Shown: positions 1-8,157, numbered from the stretch's first letter. The stretch: DNA of 14,608 bases from CAZFAP01 sp964516325 (GCA_964516325.1 CAZFAP010000124.1:1-14608); one strand, 5' to 3'. Notes: a model not told the origin generated them from the letters alone. Made by a program: numbers and translations.

Positions 1-767
1 AGCTTTGCGGTCATGATGTCAATGTACCAATCGTCGCATTCGATTCCCGGATACTCCTTTGCGATTTCCTGCCCGATTTTCAGAAACTTCCCATCCGTCG
101 TCTTCACGACGTTCGCTTTTGTTACGATTGTAACACGATTGACACTGTTCCTTTTCGCGTACTCGAAAGCCAGTCGGATGATTCTCTCGCTGCCCTGACT
201 TGTCGTAACCGTGAAATCCACTGCCAGGTCCTCGGTCACCTCAACTCCCTTGCTTCCTAAGACGTAGGAGCCTTCAGTGTTCTCGCGGAAGAAAATCCAG
301 TCAACCCCTTCTCTCGGAATGCTGACCGGTCGAACGTTTGCGAAAAGGTCAAGCGCCCGGCGCATCGCAACGTTTGCGCTCTCGATATTCGGCCAGGGGT
401 CCCCCTTCCTGGGAGTCGTCGTCGGCCCTTTGAGGATAACGTGGCATTTCTTGATTTCGTCGAGAACGTCGTCGGGGATAGCTTTCATCTGCTTGGCCCG
501 GTTCTCTATGGTCAACCCCTCAATCACCCTGAACTCCACCCTTCCCGAAGCCTTTTCCTCCCGCAGCAAGAACTCCAAAATCCGCTGGGCTTCCTGTGCG
601 ATGTAGGGCCCAATACCATCTCCGCCGACGACCCCAATGATGATTGGCTTCAACTTAGAATAATCAGTCCATTCCTCGCCTTTCTTCATTCGCTCGACGC
701 GATCGAGCTGCTCCTGAAGCACTTTTGCAAAATGCTCCTTTGCTCTTTCGATGACTTTACTATCCAT
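1..767 (-). CDS. Isocitrate dehydrogenase-type protein, C-terminal part missing
   Basis: This gene starts at an ATG (765-767, minus strand) and runs off the left edge, leaving about 255 residues. It belongs to the isocitrate/isopropylmalate dehydrogenase family, which oxidatively decarboxylates 2-hydroxy acids using NAD(P) and a divalent metal. An N-terminal GGDGIGP (48-54) opens the fold. The substrate-binding residues of E. coli Icd can be matched by spacing: Ser130, Asn132, Arg136 and Arg146 in ESANVAMRRALDLFANVRP, and Arg161 in FRENTEG. Lys217 in TKANVVKTTDG matches the catalytic lysine. The Ser-x-Asn pair favours isocitrate over isopropylmalate. The catalytic aspartates and most of the coenzyme site lie outside the window, so NAD versus NADP cannot be decided. 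A purine-rich GGTGGAGG and AAAGGA lie just upstream. The URO-D-family gene is 172 bp upstream on the same strand, so co-transcription is possible but unproven. Confidence 0.88.
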   Translation of the reverse strand, partial: MDSKVIERAKEHFAKVLQEQLDRVERMKKGEEWTDYSKLKPIIIGVVGGDGIGPYIAQEAQRILEFLLREEKASGRVEFRVIEGLTIENRAKQMKAIPDDVLDEIKKCHVILKGPTTTPRKGDPWPNIESANVAMRRALDLFANVRPVSIPREGVDWIFFRENTEGSYVLGSKGVEVTEDLAVDFTVTTSQGSERIIRLAFEYAKRNSVNRVTIVTKANVVKTTDGKFLKIGQEIAKEYPGIECDDWYIDIMTAK

Positions 768-939
768 GGTTGTCCTTTGCTTGCCTCCACCAATTTTTCT
801 GAATGTCAAAAGCCCATTGTCGGCCCGGTGTGGCCTGCGCAGCAAAGCGATCGTTTCTTTATTTGCAGTCGTCGGACTCTCTCCTTGGCATCAAACAACC
901 CAAGGTACGCCGACCCAACCACCGGGTTCCCTCCCGCGC

Positions 940-2061
940 CTAAAGATACTGCGCAATGTAATTCTTCTCTCGATATTCCTCCACCATTTTCGGGTCGAGG
1001 GGATAACGCCCGTACTTCTTCCCGGCTTCGACCATGGCGCGGTAATTCTCCGGCTTGACCGCCGGGTGAATGCTGTTGGAAGAAGCCAGAATGTGCCCGC
1101 CTCCGGGGGAGGCTTTGGCAATCGTCTCTTTCACCGCCTCGACGACCTCCTCCGGCGTGCCGCGGGAAAGGAGTTCTCCACAATCCACATTCCCCGCAAC
1201 GGCAATCCTGTCGCCGTACCGCTTTTTCACCTGGCCGATGTCCATGCTTGCCATCGGCTCAAGAGGGTCGAGACAATCAATCCCCGTATCCACAATCATG
1301 TCAATGATTGGCCAGAGGTTGCCGTCCGTGTGCTTGATGAATGGAATGCCCTTTCCCCTGGCGACGTCCACCATCTCCTGAACATACGGAAGAACAAATT
1401 CCCGGAAGTGCTGCGGAGACATGATGGGCGCCTGCCGGTGAGCGTAATCGTCCCCCGTGAGAAGAATGTCCGCGCCTTCGTCCGCGGCTATCTCCAGGAC
1501 CCGCCGTTTGTAGTCGGCGACAATCCTGGCTAACCTTTTGGCAAAATCCGGATTCAGAACATAATCCACGAGGAGATTGTCCAGACCTCTCAGGTAATGG
1601 GAAAACTCGAACGCGTCGTGCCCCAGGAAGATTATCGCCTTCTCTCCCCTGAACCGCTTCACGGCGTCCTTGAGCGTGTCGAAACGGTAGTCCACCTCTG
1701 GGTCCGGGGGGACATAGGAATCCAAATCTTCTTCCGTCTGGATGGGATGGGCGACCACGTACGGAATGCCGCTTGGAGGAATTTGCCACGTTATCCCCCA
1801 TTCGTCCTCGTAATGTTCCGCGTCAATCCATTTCTTACACCGCATATCCTCAAATATGACAATCGCGTCCAGACCTTCTCTCTCGATGAAATCCGCCTGT
1901 ATCTCGTAAATCCCTTCCGATCCCCTCTGGTACTTTGCGCTCTGCGATAAGTCCGGATAAAGCGCCTGAATAACCGGCTCGTTGACAATCAGCTCAAACA
2001 TGGGGACTCGATCCGGCTCTCCCCGCCTCAACGCGGTCATCATCCTCTCAAGTCCGGTCAT
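940..2061 (-). CDS. Uroporphyrinogen decarboxylase-superfamily protein (MtaA/CmuA-like)
   Basis: A 373-residue protein of the URO-D fold (TIM barrel). It starts with MTGLERMMTALRRGEPDRVP, the usual opening of this family. The C-terminal half carries HTDGN, a GIDCLDPLEP strand, GNVDC, and the family tail GGHILASSNSIHPAVKPENY. True HemE proteins have an N-terminal arginine-rich substrate signature (RQAGR type), which is absent here. I therefore favour the corrinoid methyltransferase-like branch (MtaA/MtbA/CmuA relatives), which moves methyl groups between a cobamide protein and a thiol. Substrate and partner are unknown; no corrinoid protein gene is visible. The start is supported by GAGGAG seven bases upstream on the minus strand. 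It reads away from the hydrogenase operon and toward the isocitrate dehydrogenase-type gene. Confidence 0.85.
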   Translation of the reverse strand: MTGLERMMTALRRGEPDRVPMFELIVNEPVIQALYPDLSQSAKYQRGSEGIYEIQADFIEREGLDAIVIFEDMRCKKWIDAEHYEDEWGITWQIPPSGIPYVVAHPIQTEEDLDSYVPPDPEVDYRFDTLKDAVKRFRGEKAIIFLGHDAFEFSHYLRGLDNLLVDYVLNPDFAKRLARIVADYKRRVLEIAADEGADILLTGDDYAHRQAPIMSPQHFREFVLPYVQEMVDVARGKGIPFIKHTDGNLWPIIDMIVDTGIDCLDPLEPMASMDIGQVKKRYGDRIAVAGNVDCGELLSRGTPEEVVEAVKETIAKASPGGGHILASSNSIHPAVKPENYRAMVEAGKKYGRYPLDPKMVEEYREKNYIAQYL

Positions 2062-2372
2062 ACGGTTCTCCTCTTGATAAGTAAAGCATCAGTGCAAGCG
2101 GCCTCTGAGTTTGCGCCTTCGCGAGGTCGGACCACGCAGGCGCCCGGGAAAGCACAGATAGCCCCTCGCTATAACGTGGATCAGGCAAACGGGCACAAGC
2201 GCAATGCCTTTGTACAGGCTCATGCGACCGCGAAACCGGCAATCCTCCGCTTCACCCAGAGAGTAGCACGGGAGAAGACTCGTTGGCAACACGAAGAAAA
2301 GCTCGGGGAGTAAACCCTCACTTTCGGGCGGTGGGGGTATCGTCCCGGATCGCAGAAATAGAGGTTTCGTTG

Positions 2373-2394
2373 TGGCATGGGCATCTTGCCCATG
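2373..2394. repeat. Dispersed hairpin repeat, copy 1 (HGQDAHAT type)
   Basis: CATGGGCATCTTGCCCATG (2376-2394) is a perfect inverted repeat with an 8-bp stem and a 3-base loop. On the minus strand the segment reads GQDAHATTK in an open frame, which is a spurious translation. A second copy at 14045-14066 matches at 19 of 22 positions and keeps the outer stem through a T-A to C-G pair change. This looks like an intergenic repeat family rather than a gene. Confidence 0.6.
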
Positions 2395-2859
2395 GCGCTT
2401 CACGGGTCCCTCCAAGGGCGGGTACCGCAACCATCTGTCCTCTGGGCCCTCTGCGCTCTCTGCCCTGAAAATCACCGCCACGTGGCCGGGGGCCCCGGCT
2501 TCCGGGGGCTCTCGCAAAGCCGCCAAGCACGCAAGGCAGGACACCGGATGAATTCTTGGCGTCTTGGGTGCGCCAGGATAAGACTGCGGTGAGCGCCCCC
2601 CGAGAGTGAGGGATTACACCACGTGAAAAAAAACGCTTGCCGTTGAACAAGGAATCTGGTAGAAGCACCCCTTATTTTGCACCCAGGTTGAGCACCTGCG
2701 CACCCTGGTATCGGCAGTGGCTTCTTCGGCCAGGTGGCGGGTGCTCTCTGCACTTGTTCTCGGCCGGTGGCCGGCGCCACAGATTTCTGTGGATTTTGGG
2801 GAAGCCTTCTGCAAGAATACTTGCGGACTCACTCTCACTATCTCGGCTCTCCCCCTTTA

Positions 2860-2886
2860 TTTCAACGCAGAAAACGCAGAGTACGC
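2860..2886 (+). repeat. AACGCAG-rich dispersed repeat, copy 1
   Basis: A 27-base segment with two nearby ACGCAG units. Its reverse complement recurs at 6740-6766 with 21 of 27 matches, in the gap between hydD and hydA. It sits just before the assembly gap, which fits a repeat interrupting the assembly. Its spurious translations (such as NAENAEY) should not be taken as the N-terminus of the GAF protein. Confidence 0.45.
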
Positions 2887-2938
2887 CCACCTCAAAAGGG
2901 CAATCCGCTCTTTCGAGGCATCAAAAGGAGGCTGAAAA

Positions 2939-2948
2939 NNNNNNNNNN
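2939..2948. other. Assembly gap (10 Ns)
   Basis: Ten consecutive Ns. A run of exactly ten is a common scaffolding placeholder, so the true distance and the join itself are uncertain. The gap removes the start of the GAF protein gene and any promoter of the hydrogenase operon. Confidence 0.95.
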
Positions 2949-4010
2949 AGTTCGGGTCGCGATTTTGCTCCCGGTCTATGCCGTGTGTGCGTGGACCTTG
3001 CGTCAGCAAAAAGTCGTGGGGAAGCCCTCGACATCCTGGTCTCGGGATGTGCGCGGGTCATGGACGCAAAAGGCTGCTCCGTTCGCGTGCTCGATGAAAA
3101 ACGGGAGCTCCTTGAACTCGGCGCGTCTTACGGTTTGAGCGAAGAGTACTTGCGGAAGGGGCCGGTGGCTCTTTCCAAAGCTCCTCTGGACGCAGATGTC
3201 ATTCATGGAGAGGTAGTGGATATCGAAGATGTCGCCAAGGAGAGCCGCGTCCTCTACCCCGAGCAGGCTGCTCGGGAAGGGATAAAGTCCATGCTGTGCG
3301 TCCCCCTCCCCGTACGGGACAGAATAATCGGCGTTCTCCGCGTTTATCGCTCGGAACCTCACCGTTGCACACCCCAAGAAGTTAAGATTGCGGTTACCCT
3401 CGCCGTTCAGGGGGGCAACATCCTCGAAAAGTTCCGAATCCGTCAGGAGCGGCAGGGCCTTGCACAGGTCGCCCAGGCCATCAGCTCCAGCCTCGACCTG
3501 GACAAGGTTCTCCAGAGTATCGTTCGATGTGCCGCGGAAATCCTGAATTTCAAGGGCGCTTCCGTCCGTTTGCTCGACGAGGAAGGGCAGCGTTTGGAAA
3601 TCAAGGCAACCCATGGTTTGAGCGAGGCATATCTCGAAAAGGGCCCCGTCCACGTTGACCGAAGCCCTCTGGACCGAGAAATTCTCTCTGGCAAGGCCGT
3701 CCGGGTCACAGAGGAAGAGATGGATACCAAGCTCCAGTATCCCGAGGAGACGAGAATGGAGGGCATCCGTTCCATGTTCGGTCTTCCGCTTCAAATTAAA
3801 GGGAGACCGGTCGGCGTCCTGCGGGTTTACGCTTCCGTTCCGTACCGGTTCACCGAGGACGACGAGGAATTCCTCACCGCGCTTGCCAACCAGGGCGCCA
3901 TCGCCATCGAGAATGCCCGGCTCTTCCAGCAGCTCAAGAAGACGTACGAGGACCTTACTCAGGATGTCTGGAAGTGGTACGACTGGGGTAAGAGACCTCC
4001 TCGCCTCTGA
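2949..4010 (+). CDS. Tandem GAF-domain protein, 5' end lost in gap
   Basis: Coding sequence is clear from the base after the N run; 353 residues are visible and the start is missing. It contains two GAF domains related to each other. The first runs from about KGCSVRVLDE to the end of GVLRVYRSEP, and the second from KGASVRLLDE to GVLRVYASVP. Both share blocks such as YGLSEEYLRKGPV / HGLSEAYLEKGPV. The protein ends in DVWKWYDWGKRPPRL. GAF domains bind small ligands or cofactors and often sense redox state or gases. No output domain (kinase, cyclase, HTH) is visible, unless it lies in the lost N-terminus. The stop is 15 bases before hydB, so it is probably the first gene of the hydrogenase operon and may sense a signal for it; that role is inference. 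Codons upstream of the gap in the same frame are repeat DNA. Confidence 0.85.
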   Translation, partial: SSGRDFAPGLCRVCVDLASAKSRGEALDILVSGCARVMDAKGCSVRVLDEKRELLELGASYGLSEEYLRKGPVALSKAPLDADVIHGEVVDIEDVAKESRVLYPEQAAREGIKSMLCVPLPVRDRIIGVLRVYRSEPHRCTPQEVKIAVTLAVQGGNILEKFRIRQERQGLAQVAQAISSSLDLDKVLQSIVRCAAEILNFKGASVRLLDEEGQRLEIKATHGLSEAYLEKGPVHVDRSPLDREILSGKAVRVTEEEMDTKLQYPEETRMEGIRSMFGLPLQIKGRPVGVLRVYASVPYRFTEDDEEFLTALANQGAIAIENARLFQQLKKTYEDLTQDVWKWYDWGKRPPRL

Positions 4011-4025
4011 AAGGCCGTACGAACG

Positions 4026-5099
4026 ATGACCAACCAAGTCTCTGCTAAGATCATAACCAAAGAGTGTCTTAACGCCTGGATCGAGGAGCTTCGACGGCGC
4101 CTCGGCGTCATTGCCCCCGTCGCACAGGGCAAAGTCTCCTCGTTTCAGCCGATCGAGTCCGCTTCGCAACTTGCCTGGGATTACTCGAGTACCACCATTC
4201 CCCCCTCCAAATCGGTTTACGCCCCGCAGCAGACGCTCCTGCGGTTTCTCAAATGTGAAAACGGAGGATACGCGATTGAGGAAGCCCTGCCCCAGGCCGA
4301 AAAACGTGTCCTTTTTGGACTTCATCCGTGCGATTTGCACGGCCTCCTCGTCCTGGAAAGGGTTTTTCTCGGACAAATGACGGACGCCCATTACGCGGCG
4401 CTGCGCGCGAATCTCATCGTCATTGGGCTGAACTGCCAGAATGTCGGCGAAAAGTGCTTCTGTGCTTCCATAGGCACAGGACCATTCTTCGGGTACTGGA
4501 TGGGACAGGGGCCTCCTCAGGGATGCGACGCTCTTCTGACCGACCTCGGCGACCGCTTTCTTGTGGAGACCTTCAGCGGAAATGGCGAAGCCCTCTTCGC
4601 CGAGGTGAAGTCCAAGCCCCTCTCTCCCGATGACGTGGGCGAGAAGCTCAAACGAGAGGCGGCGGCAAAGGACCGGTTCCGAAAGAGGCTCGACGTAACC
4701 GACCTTCCCGCGCTCCTGAGGCGGAATCTCAATCATCCCACCTGGCGGGTTACGGGGGAGGGACGCTGCCTTTCTTGCACCAACTGCACTATGGTCTGCC
4801 CCACCTGCTTCTGTTACGACACCTGGGACAAAGCCCGACTCGATCTGTCGGTCATTGAAAGAATCCGCCGCTGGGACTCCTGTCAGGACGAACGATTTGC
4901 CCAGGTCCACGGCGGGAATTTCCGGTCAACGCGGGAGGCACGACTGCGCCAGTTCGTCTGCCACAAGCTGAGCTACTGGGTACAGCAGTACGGCTGTTTT
5001 GGCTGCGTCGGGTGTGGGCGGTGCATGACCTGGTGTCCCACTTCCATAGACCTCACCGAAATCGCAGCCGAGATTCGGGCTGATGAGGAGAGAAAATGA
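4026..5099 (+). CDS. hydB: Group 3b [NiFe] hydrogenase 4Fe-4S beta subunit
   Basis: A 357-residue iron-sulfur protein that carries electrons between the hydrogenase small subunit and the flavin subunit. Two ferredoxin-type motifs lie in the C-terminal third: CLSCTNCTMVCP (Cys248, 251, 254, 258) and CFGCVGCGRCMTWCP (Cys327, 330, 333, 337, with Cys324 just before). An additional PCDLHG (101-106) and CQNVGEKCFC (137-146) resemble the extended beta subunits of sulfhydrogenase-type enzymes. It lies 15 bases after the GAF gene and overlaps hydG by four bases (ATGA). Length and order match the HydB-HydG-HydD-HydA arrangement of group 3b enzymes. A weak AAAGG lies about 10 bases upstream of the ATG. 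Confidence 0.9.
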   Translation: MTNQVSAKIITKECLNAWIEELRRRLGVIAPVAQGKVSSFQPIESASQLAWDYSSTTIPPSKSVYAPQQTLLRFLKCENGGYAIEEALPQAEKRVLFGLHPCDLHGLLVLERVFLGQMTDAHYAALRANLIVIGLNCQNVGEKCFCASIGTGPFFGYWMGQGPPQGCDALLTDLGDRFLVETFSGNGEALFAEVKSKPLSPDDVGEKLKREAAAKDRFRKRLDVTDLPALLRRNLNHPTWRVTGEGRCLSCTNCTMVCPTCFCYDTWDKARLDLSVIERIRRWDSCQDERFAQVHGGNFRSTREARLRQFVCHKLSYWVQQYGCFGCVGCGRCMTWCPTSIDLTEIAAEIRADEERK

Positions 5100-5923
5100 A
5101 TTTGCAGCTTCCTAAAGAAGCCGTTCTGATTTCCACGAAAGACCACACGTCTGACATCCGGACCTATACGCTCCGGCTGCGGAATGGGGAGCCAAAGCTC
5201 GATTTTCGGTCCGGGCAGTTCAATATGATTGGACTCCCCGGATTCGGCGAGGCGCCGTTCACGTTCAGTTCTCCCCCGCGAGCCGACGACCTCTTCGAGC
5301 ACACAATCCGCGCCGTCGGACGCATAAGCAAAGCCCTCATGAAACTCAAGCCGGGCGATACCATTCATGTCCGCGGCCCCTTCGGCTCCGCCTGGCCCCT
5401 CGAGGAGGTCAAGGGAAAAGACCTTCTCATCGTCGCTGGCGGTGTCGGCATGATTCCTCTGAGGCCATTCTTTCTGGAGGTATTCGACCGGAGAGCCGAC
5501 TATGGGAAAATCGCCATCCTTTTCGGCGCCCGCACGCCGGGGGAGCTTATCTTCTGCGAAGAATTCGACTCGTGGCGCAGCCAGCCGAACACAACCCTTC
5601 TCCTGACCGTTGACGAGGTGCCGCCCGGTCAGGAGTGGAAGGGCCACACCGGCGTTGTAACCGGCCTCTTCGCCCAAATGGACATCGAGCCGGACAATGC
5701 GGCCGTTCTTACTTGCGGCCCCGAAATCATGATGCGGTTCGTCGCCAGGGGCCTTCTCCTGAGAAGATTCCCCGCTTCCCGGATTTACGTCTCCCTCGAG
5801 CGAAGAATGCGCTGCGGCACCGGACACTGCGGCCACTGCCAGCTTGGCCCCAAATTCATCTGCAAAGAGGGGCCGGTCTTCCGCTGCGAGGAACTCACCG
5901 GCCTCGCAGACACATTGTTGTAG
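5096..5923 (+). CDS. hydG: Group 3b [NiFe] hydrogenase FAD/NAD(P)-binding gamma subunit
   Basis: A 275-residue ferredoxin-NADP reductase-like subunit, the site of NAD(P)+/NAD(P)H exchange. The FAD-binding barrel has an APFTFSSP segment (53-60). The nucleotide domain shows AGGVGMIPLRP (114-124) and TCGPE (206-210). The C-terminal cysteines RCGTGHCGHC plus Cys256 (Cys240, 245, 248, 256) form a PyrK-like 2Fe-2S site. The start overlaps the hydB stop by four bases and is preceded by GAGGAGAG, so translational coupling is likely. NADP(H) is usual for group 3b enzymes, but coenzyme preference cannot be read from this sequence. Confidence 0.92.
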   Translation: MNLQLPKEAVLISTKDHTSDIRTYTLRLRNGEPKLDFRSGQFNMIGLPGFGEAPFTFSSPPRADDLFEHTIRAVGRISKALMKLKPGDTIHVRGPFGSAWPLEEVKGKDLLIVAGGVGMIPLRPFFLEVFDRRADYGKIAILFGARTPGELIFCEEFDSWRSQPNTTLLLTVDEVPPGQEWKGHTGVVTGLFAQMDIEPDNAAVLTCGPEIMMRFVARGLLLRRFPASRIYVSLERRMRCGTGHCGHCQLGPKFICKEGPVFRCEELTGLADTLL

Positions 5924-5932
5924 GAGGATTCG

Positions 5933-6727
5933 ATGCGTAAGCCCAGACTTGGCATTTTCAAATACAGTTGCTGTGCCGGGTGCCAGTTTCAGCTCATCTA
6001 TTTCATCCAGCATCTCAAGGAAGTCCTCGGCGCCGTGGACATCGTCTATGGCAAAATGGAAACCGAGTCGGATGCCGAGGAAGGCCCCTTTGACATCGCT
6101 TTCATCGAAGGCGCCATAACCGAAGCCGAGCAAGCCGACCAGTTGAAAATGGTCCGCCGCAACAGCAAATATCTCGTCCCCATCGGCTCGTGCGCCACCA
6201 ACGGCGGCATCCCCGCGATAAAGAACATGACCCCTGAACTCGAAGTGGAGACGAGGGTCTATCGGGATATTTCTTCGATACATTCCGTCAAGGCTCACGC
6301 CGTTGACGAGTACGTGAGGGTGGACGCGGTCCTTCGCGGATGCCCCGTCGGGGAAAGAGACCTCTACGAGTACGTTACCTCTCTTCTCCTCGACAAAAGG
6401 CCGAACATGGTCGAGCATTGCGTGTGCGTCGAGTGCAAAATGAAGGGAAACCCTTGCCTGTTGCTCACGGAGAACCTCCCCTGCATGGGACCCGTAACCA
6501 ACGGCGGCTGCGGCGCCATGTGCCCGAGCAATGGGCGAGCTTGCTATTCCTGCTGGGGGCCAATGTCCAACGCCAACAGCATCGCTCTCGCTCAGAGGTT
6601 CGAGCAGTTGGGATTGCCCCCCGACGAGATTGTCCGCCGATTTAGCTTGTTCGGCTATCCGACGTTTGAATTTCACAAGGTCGCAGGAGGAGAGGGGGCA
6701 ACCTCCGGCGGGGCCTTTACAAGGTAG
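5933..6727 (+). CDS. hydD: Group 3b [NiFe] hydrogenase small subunit
   Basis: A 264-residue small subunit that holds the FeS relay next to the [NiFe] site. The N-terminal YSCCAGCQFQ (Cys13, 14, 17), IGSCAT (Cys87) and GCPVGE (Cys137) supply the proximal-cluster ligands. A second cysteine-rich half (CVCVECKMKGNPC, LPCMGP, GCGAMCPSN, CYSCWGP) supplies the distal clusters. There is no twin-arginine signal, so the enzyme is cytoplasmic, as expected for group 3b. The Shine-Dalgarno AGGAGG (5922-5927) overlaps the hydG stop codon, nine bases from the end of hydG to the ATG. The 110 bp that separate it from hydA contain a dispersed repeat, unlike the tight spacing elsewhere in the operon. Confidence 0.93.
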   Translation: MRKPRLGIFKYSCCAGCQFQLIYFIQHLKEVLGAVDIVYGKMETESDAEEGPFDIAFIEGAITEAEQADQLKMVRRNSKYLVPIGSCATNGGIPAIKNMTPELEVETRVYRDISSIHSVKAHAVDEYVRVDAVLRGCPVGERDLYEYVTSLLLDKRPNMVEHCVCVECKMKGNPCLLLTENLPCMGPVTNGGCGAMCPSNGRACYSCWGPMSNANSIALAQRFEQLGLPPDEIVRRFSLFGYPTFEFHKVAGGEGATSGGAFTR

Positions 6728-6739
6728 GTTTGTCGCTCG

Positions 6740-6766
6740 GCGTGCTCTGCGTGCTCCGCGGTTAAA
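6740..6766 (-). repeat. AACGCAG-rich dispersed repeat, copy 2 (inverted)
   Basis: The reverse complement of this segment matches 2860-2886 at 21 of 27 positions. It begins 13 bases after the hydD stop and lies in the only sizeable gap inside the hydrogenase operon, so it probably inserted there. Confidence 0.45.
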
Positions 6767-6837
6767 GCCCTGACGCGCAATATGCCGTTGGGGAGGTAGT
6801 AACACGAACTGATGCCAATCCGAAACGGAAGTCGCTA

Positions 6838-8112
6838 ATGGTTGTGAAAACAGGCAAAAAGACGATCAAGGTTGATTATATCGCCAGAGTTGAAGGCGAG
6901 GCGGCCATCTACCTCACTATCGCCGGCCGCGAACCCGAAACCGTCGAGCTTCGCATCTGGGAGCCTCCTCGCTTCTTTGAGGGGTTCCTGGTCGGGCGGG
7001 GCTATAACGAAGTGCCCGACATCGTCGCTCGCATCTGCGGCATCTGCCCCGTCTCTCACATGACGACCGCCATCCGCGCCCTCGAAAAGGCGATGGGCGT
7101 CCAGCCCAGCCCGCAGGTCGTCCTCCTCCGAGACCTCCTCGCCATGAGCCAGCTCGTCTCCAGCCACGTCGTCCACCTTTACGCTCTGGCTCTCCCCGAC
7201 TACGAAGGTTATCCCGGTCTTCCCTCGATGCTCGGCCGTTATCCGCAGGTCGTCGAACGCCTTCTTCGCATGCGAACGCCCCTCAACGACCTCACCAAGC
7301 TCGTCGGCGGCGGTCGCGCGCTTCATCCCGTGGGAACCGTAGTCGGCGGCTTCACCCGGATTCCTTCCCGCCAGAGCCTCCGCGACATGCGCGACGCCCT
7401 CATCGCCATCCGCCCGGACGCCGTCGAAACGCTCAGAATGGTCGCGGATTTCCAGGACCTCGGCTTCGGCTCTGAAAGAGAATTCGTCACTATCCGCAAC
7501 GAACAGAAGTACGCCATCGAGGTCGGCGAACTCGTCTCGAATAGGGGCATGAGGATTTCCGAAGACGATTACTACAAGCACTTCACCGAGTTCCAAATGC
7601 CGTATGCAAACACCAAGCAGACCCGACGCGATGGAAAGGCCCCAATCATGGTCGGCGCCCTCGCCCGCGTGAACCTCAAATACGACCAGCTCTTCCCTCA
7701 AGCGAAAGAGCTCGCCGAGCAAGTCGGATTCAAAGTTCCCGATTACAACCCCTTCCACAATAACCTCGCACAGGCCATCGAGATCGTCCACGGCCTCGAA
7801 GATTGCATCCAGATGATTGAGTCCCTCGACCCGAAAGACGAGAAACCGTTTGTCCGCGTTCAAGCGGGCGAAGGGGGCGCCGTTACCGAAGCTCCACGCG
7901 GCCTCCTCCACCACTTCTACGCCGTCAACCGGAGGGGCATCGTCGAAAAAGCCAACATTGTTACGCCCACCGCCCACAACTTCATGCGCATCGAAGCAGA
8001 CTTCCGAGGGCTCGCCGAGCAAATAGCCGACCGCCCCACCAAAGAAATCCGCCGCTGGTGTGAAATGCTCGCGCGGGCGTATGATCCGTGTTTCTCATGT
8101 TCCGTCCACTGA
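6838..8112 (+). CDS. hydA: Group 3b [NiFe] hydrogenase large (catalytic) subunit
   Basis: A 424-residue large subunit; length is typical of group 3b. It binds the Ni-Fe centre through two cysteine pairs: RICGIC (Cys67, Cys70) and DPCFSCSVH (Cys418, Cys421). The opening KTIKVDYIARVEGE is characteristic of this family. With HydB, HydG and HydD it would catalyse reversible H2 oxidation coupled to NAD(P). The reading frame stops directly after the final histidine. It therefore lacks the C-terminal extension that most large-subunit precursors carry and that a maturation protease removes. The start is the ATG nearest the conserved N-terminus; the ribosome site (GGAAG, 8 bases upstream) is modest. 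The last 84 bases (8029-8112) have a diverged copy at 10451-10537 and a shorter one at 8178-8210. Confidence 0.93.
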   Translation: MVVKTGKKTIKVDYIARVEGEAAIYLTIAGREPETVELRIWEPPRFFEGFLVGRGYNEVPDIVARICGICPVSHMTTAIRALEKAMGVQPSPQVVLLRDLLAMSQLVSSHVVHLYALALPDYEGYPGLPSMLGRYPQVVERLLRMRTPLNDLTKLVGGGRALHPVGTVVGGFTRIPSRQSLRDMRDALIAIRPDAVETLRMVADFQDLGFGSEREFVTIRNEQKYAIEVGELVSNRGMRISEDDYYKHFTEFQMPYANTKQTRRDGKAPIMVGALARVNLKYDQLFPQAKELAEQVGFKVPDYNPFHNNLAQAIEIVHGLEDCIQMIESLDPKDEKPFVRVQAGEGGAVTEAPRGLLHHFYAVNRRGIVEKANIVTPTAHNFMRIEADFRGLAEQIADRPTKEIRRWCEMLARAYDPCFSCSVH

Positions 8113-8157
8113 AGCGCGCCAGCCGTTTGGTACAGAACGCAAAGGCGCCTCGCGCAG

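Larger units (their letters stand above)
2062..2938. other. Gene-free stretch with decayed dispersed repeats
   Basis: Nearly 0.9 kb between the start of the URO-D-family gene and the assembly gap. I find no convincing gene. The open frames lack ribosome sites, are low-complexity (Pro, Arg, Gly, Ala-rich) and overlap in several frames. It holds a perfect 8-bp-stem hairpin at 2376-2394. A weak inverted relative at 2217-2248 matches at 22 of 32 positions against the reverse complement next to that hairpin. A TTTCAACGCAGAAAACGCAG-type repeat lies at 2860-2886. Promoters for the flanking divergent units are expected here, but I could not place one confidently. Confidence 0.6.

Noticed and set aside
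940..2061. HemE (haem-pathway uroporphyrinogen decarboxylase)
   Set aside because: The N-terminal arginine-rich substrate signature is missing and no haem genes are nearby.
2074..2313. A 79-residue open frame starting at TTG
   Set aside because: There is no ribosome site, no recognisable domain, and its HATAKP segment matches the decayed dispersed repeat.
2637..2938. N-terminal extension of the GAF protein upstream of the Ns
   Set aside because: The frame is open by chance through repeat DNA, the translation is low-complexity, and the gap length is arbitrary, so the frame across it means nothing.
3003..4910. A 635-codon open frame on the minus strand opposite the GAF and hydB genes
   Set aside because: It mirrors two recognisable genes in G+C-rich sequence, has no domain I recognise and crosses a gene boundary. 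Similar antisense frames at 4973-6805, 6835-8022 and 10643-12589 were rejected for the same reason.
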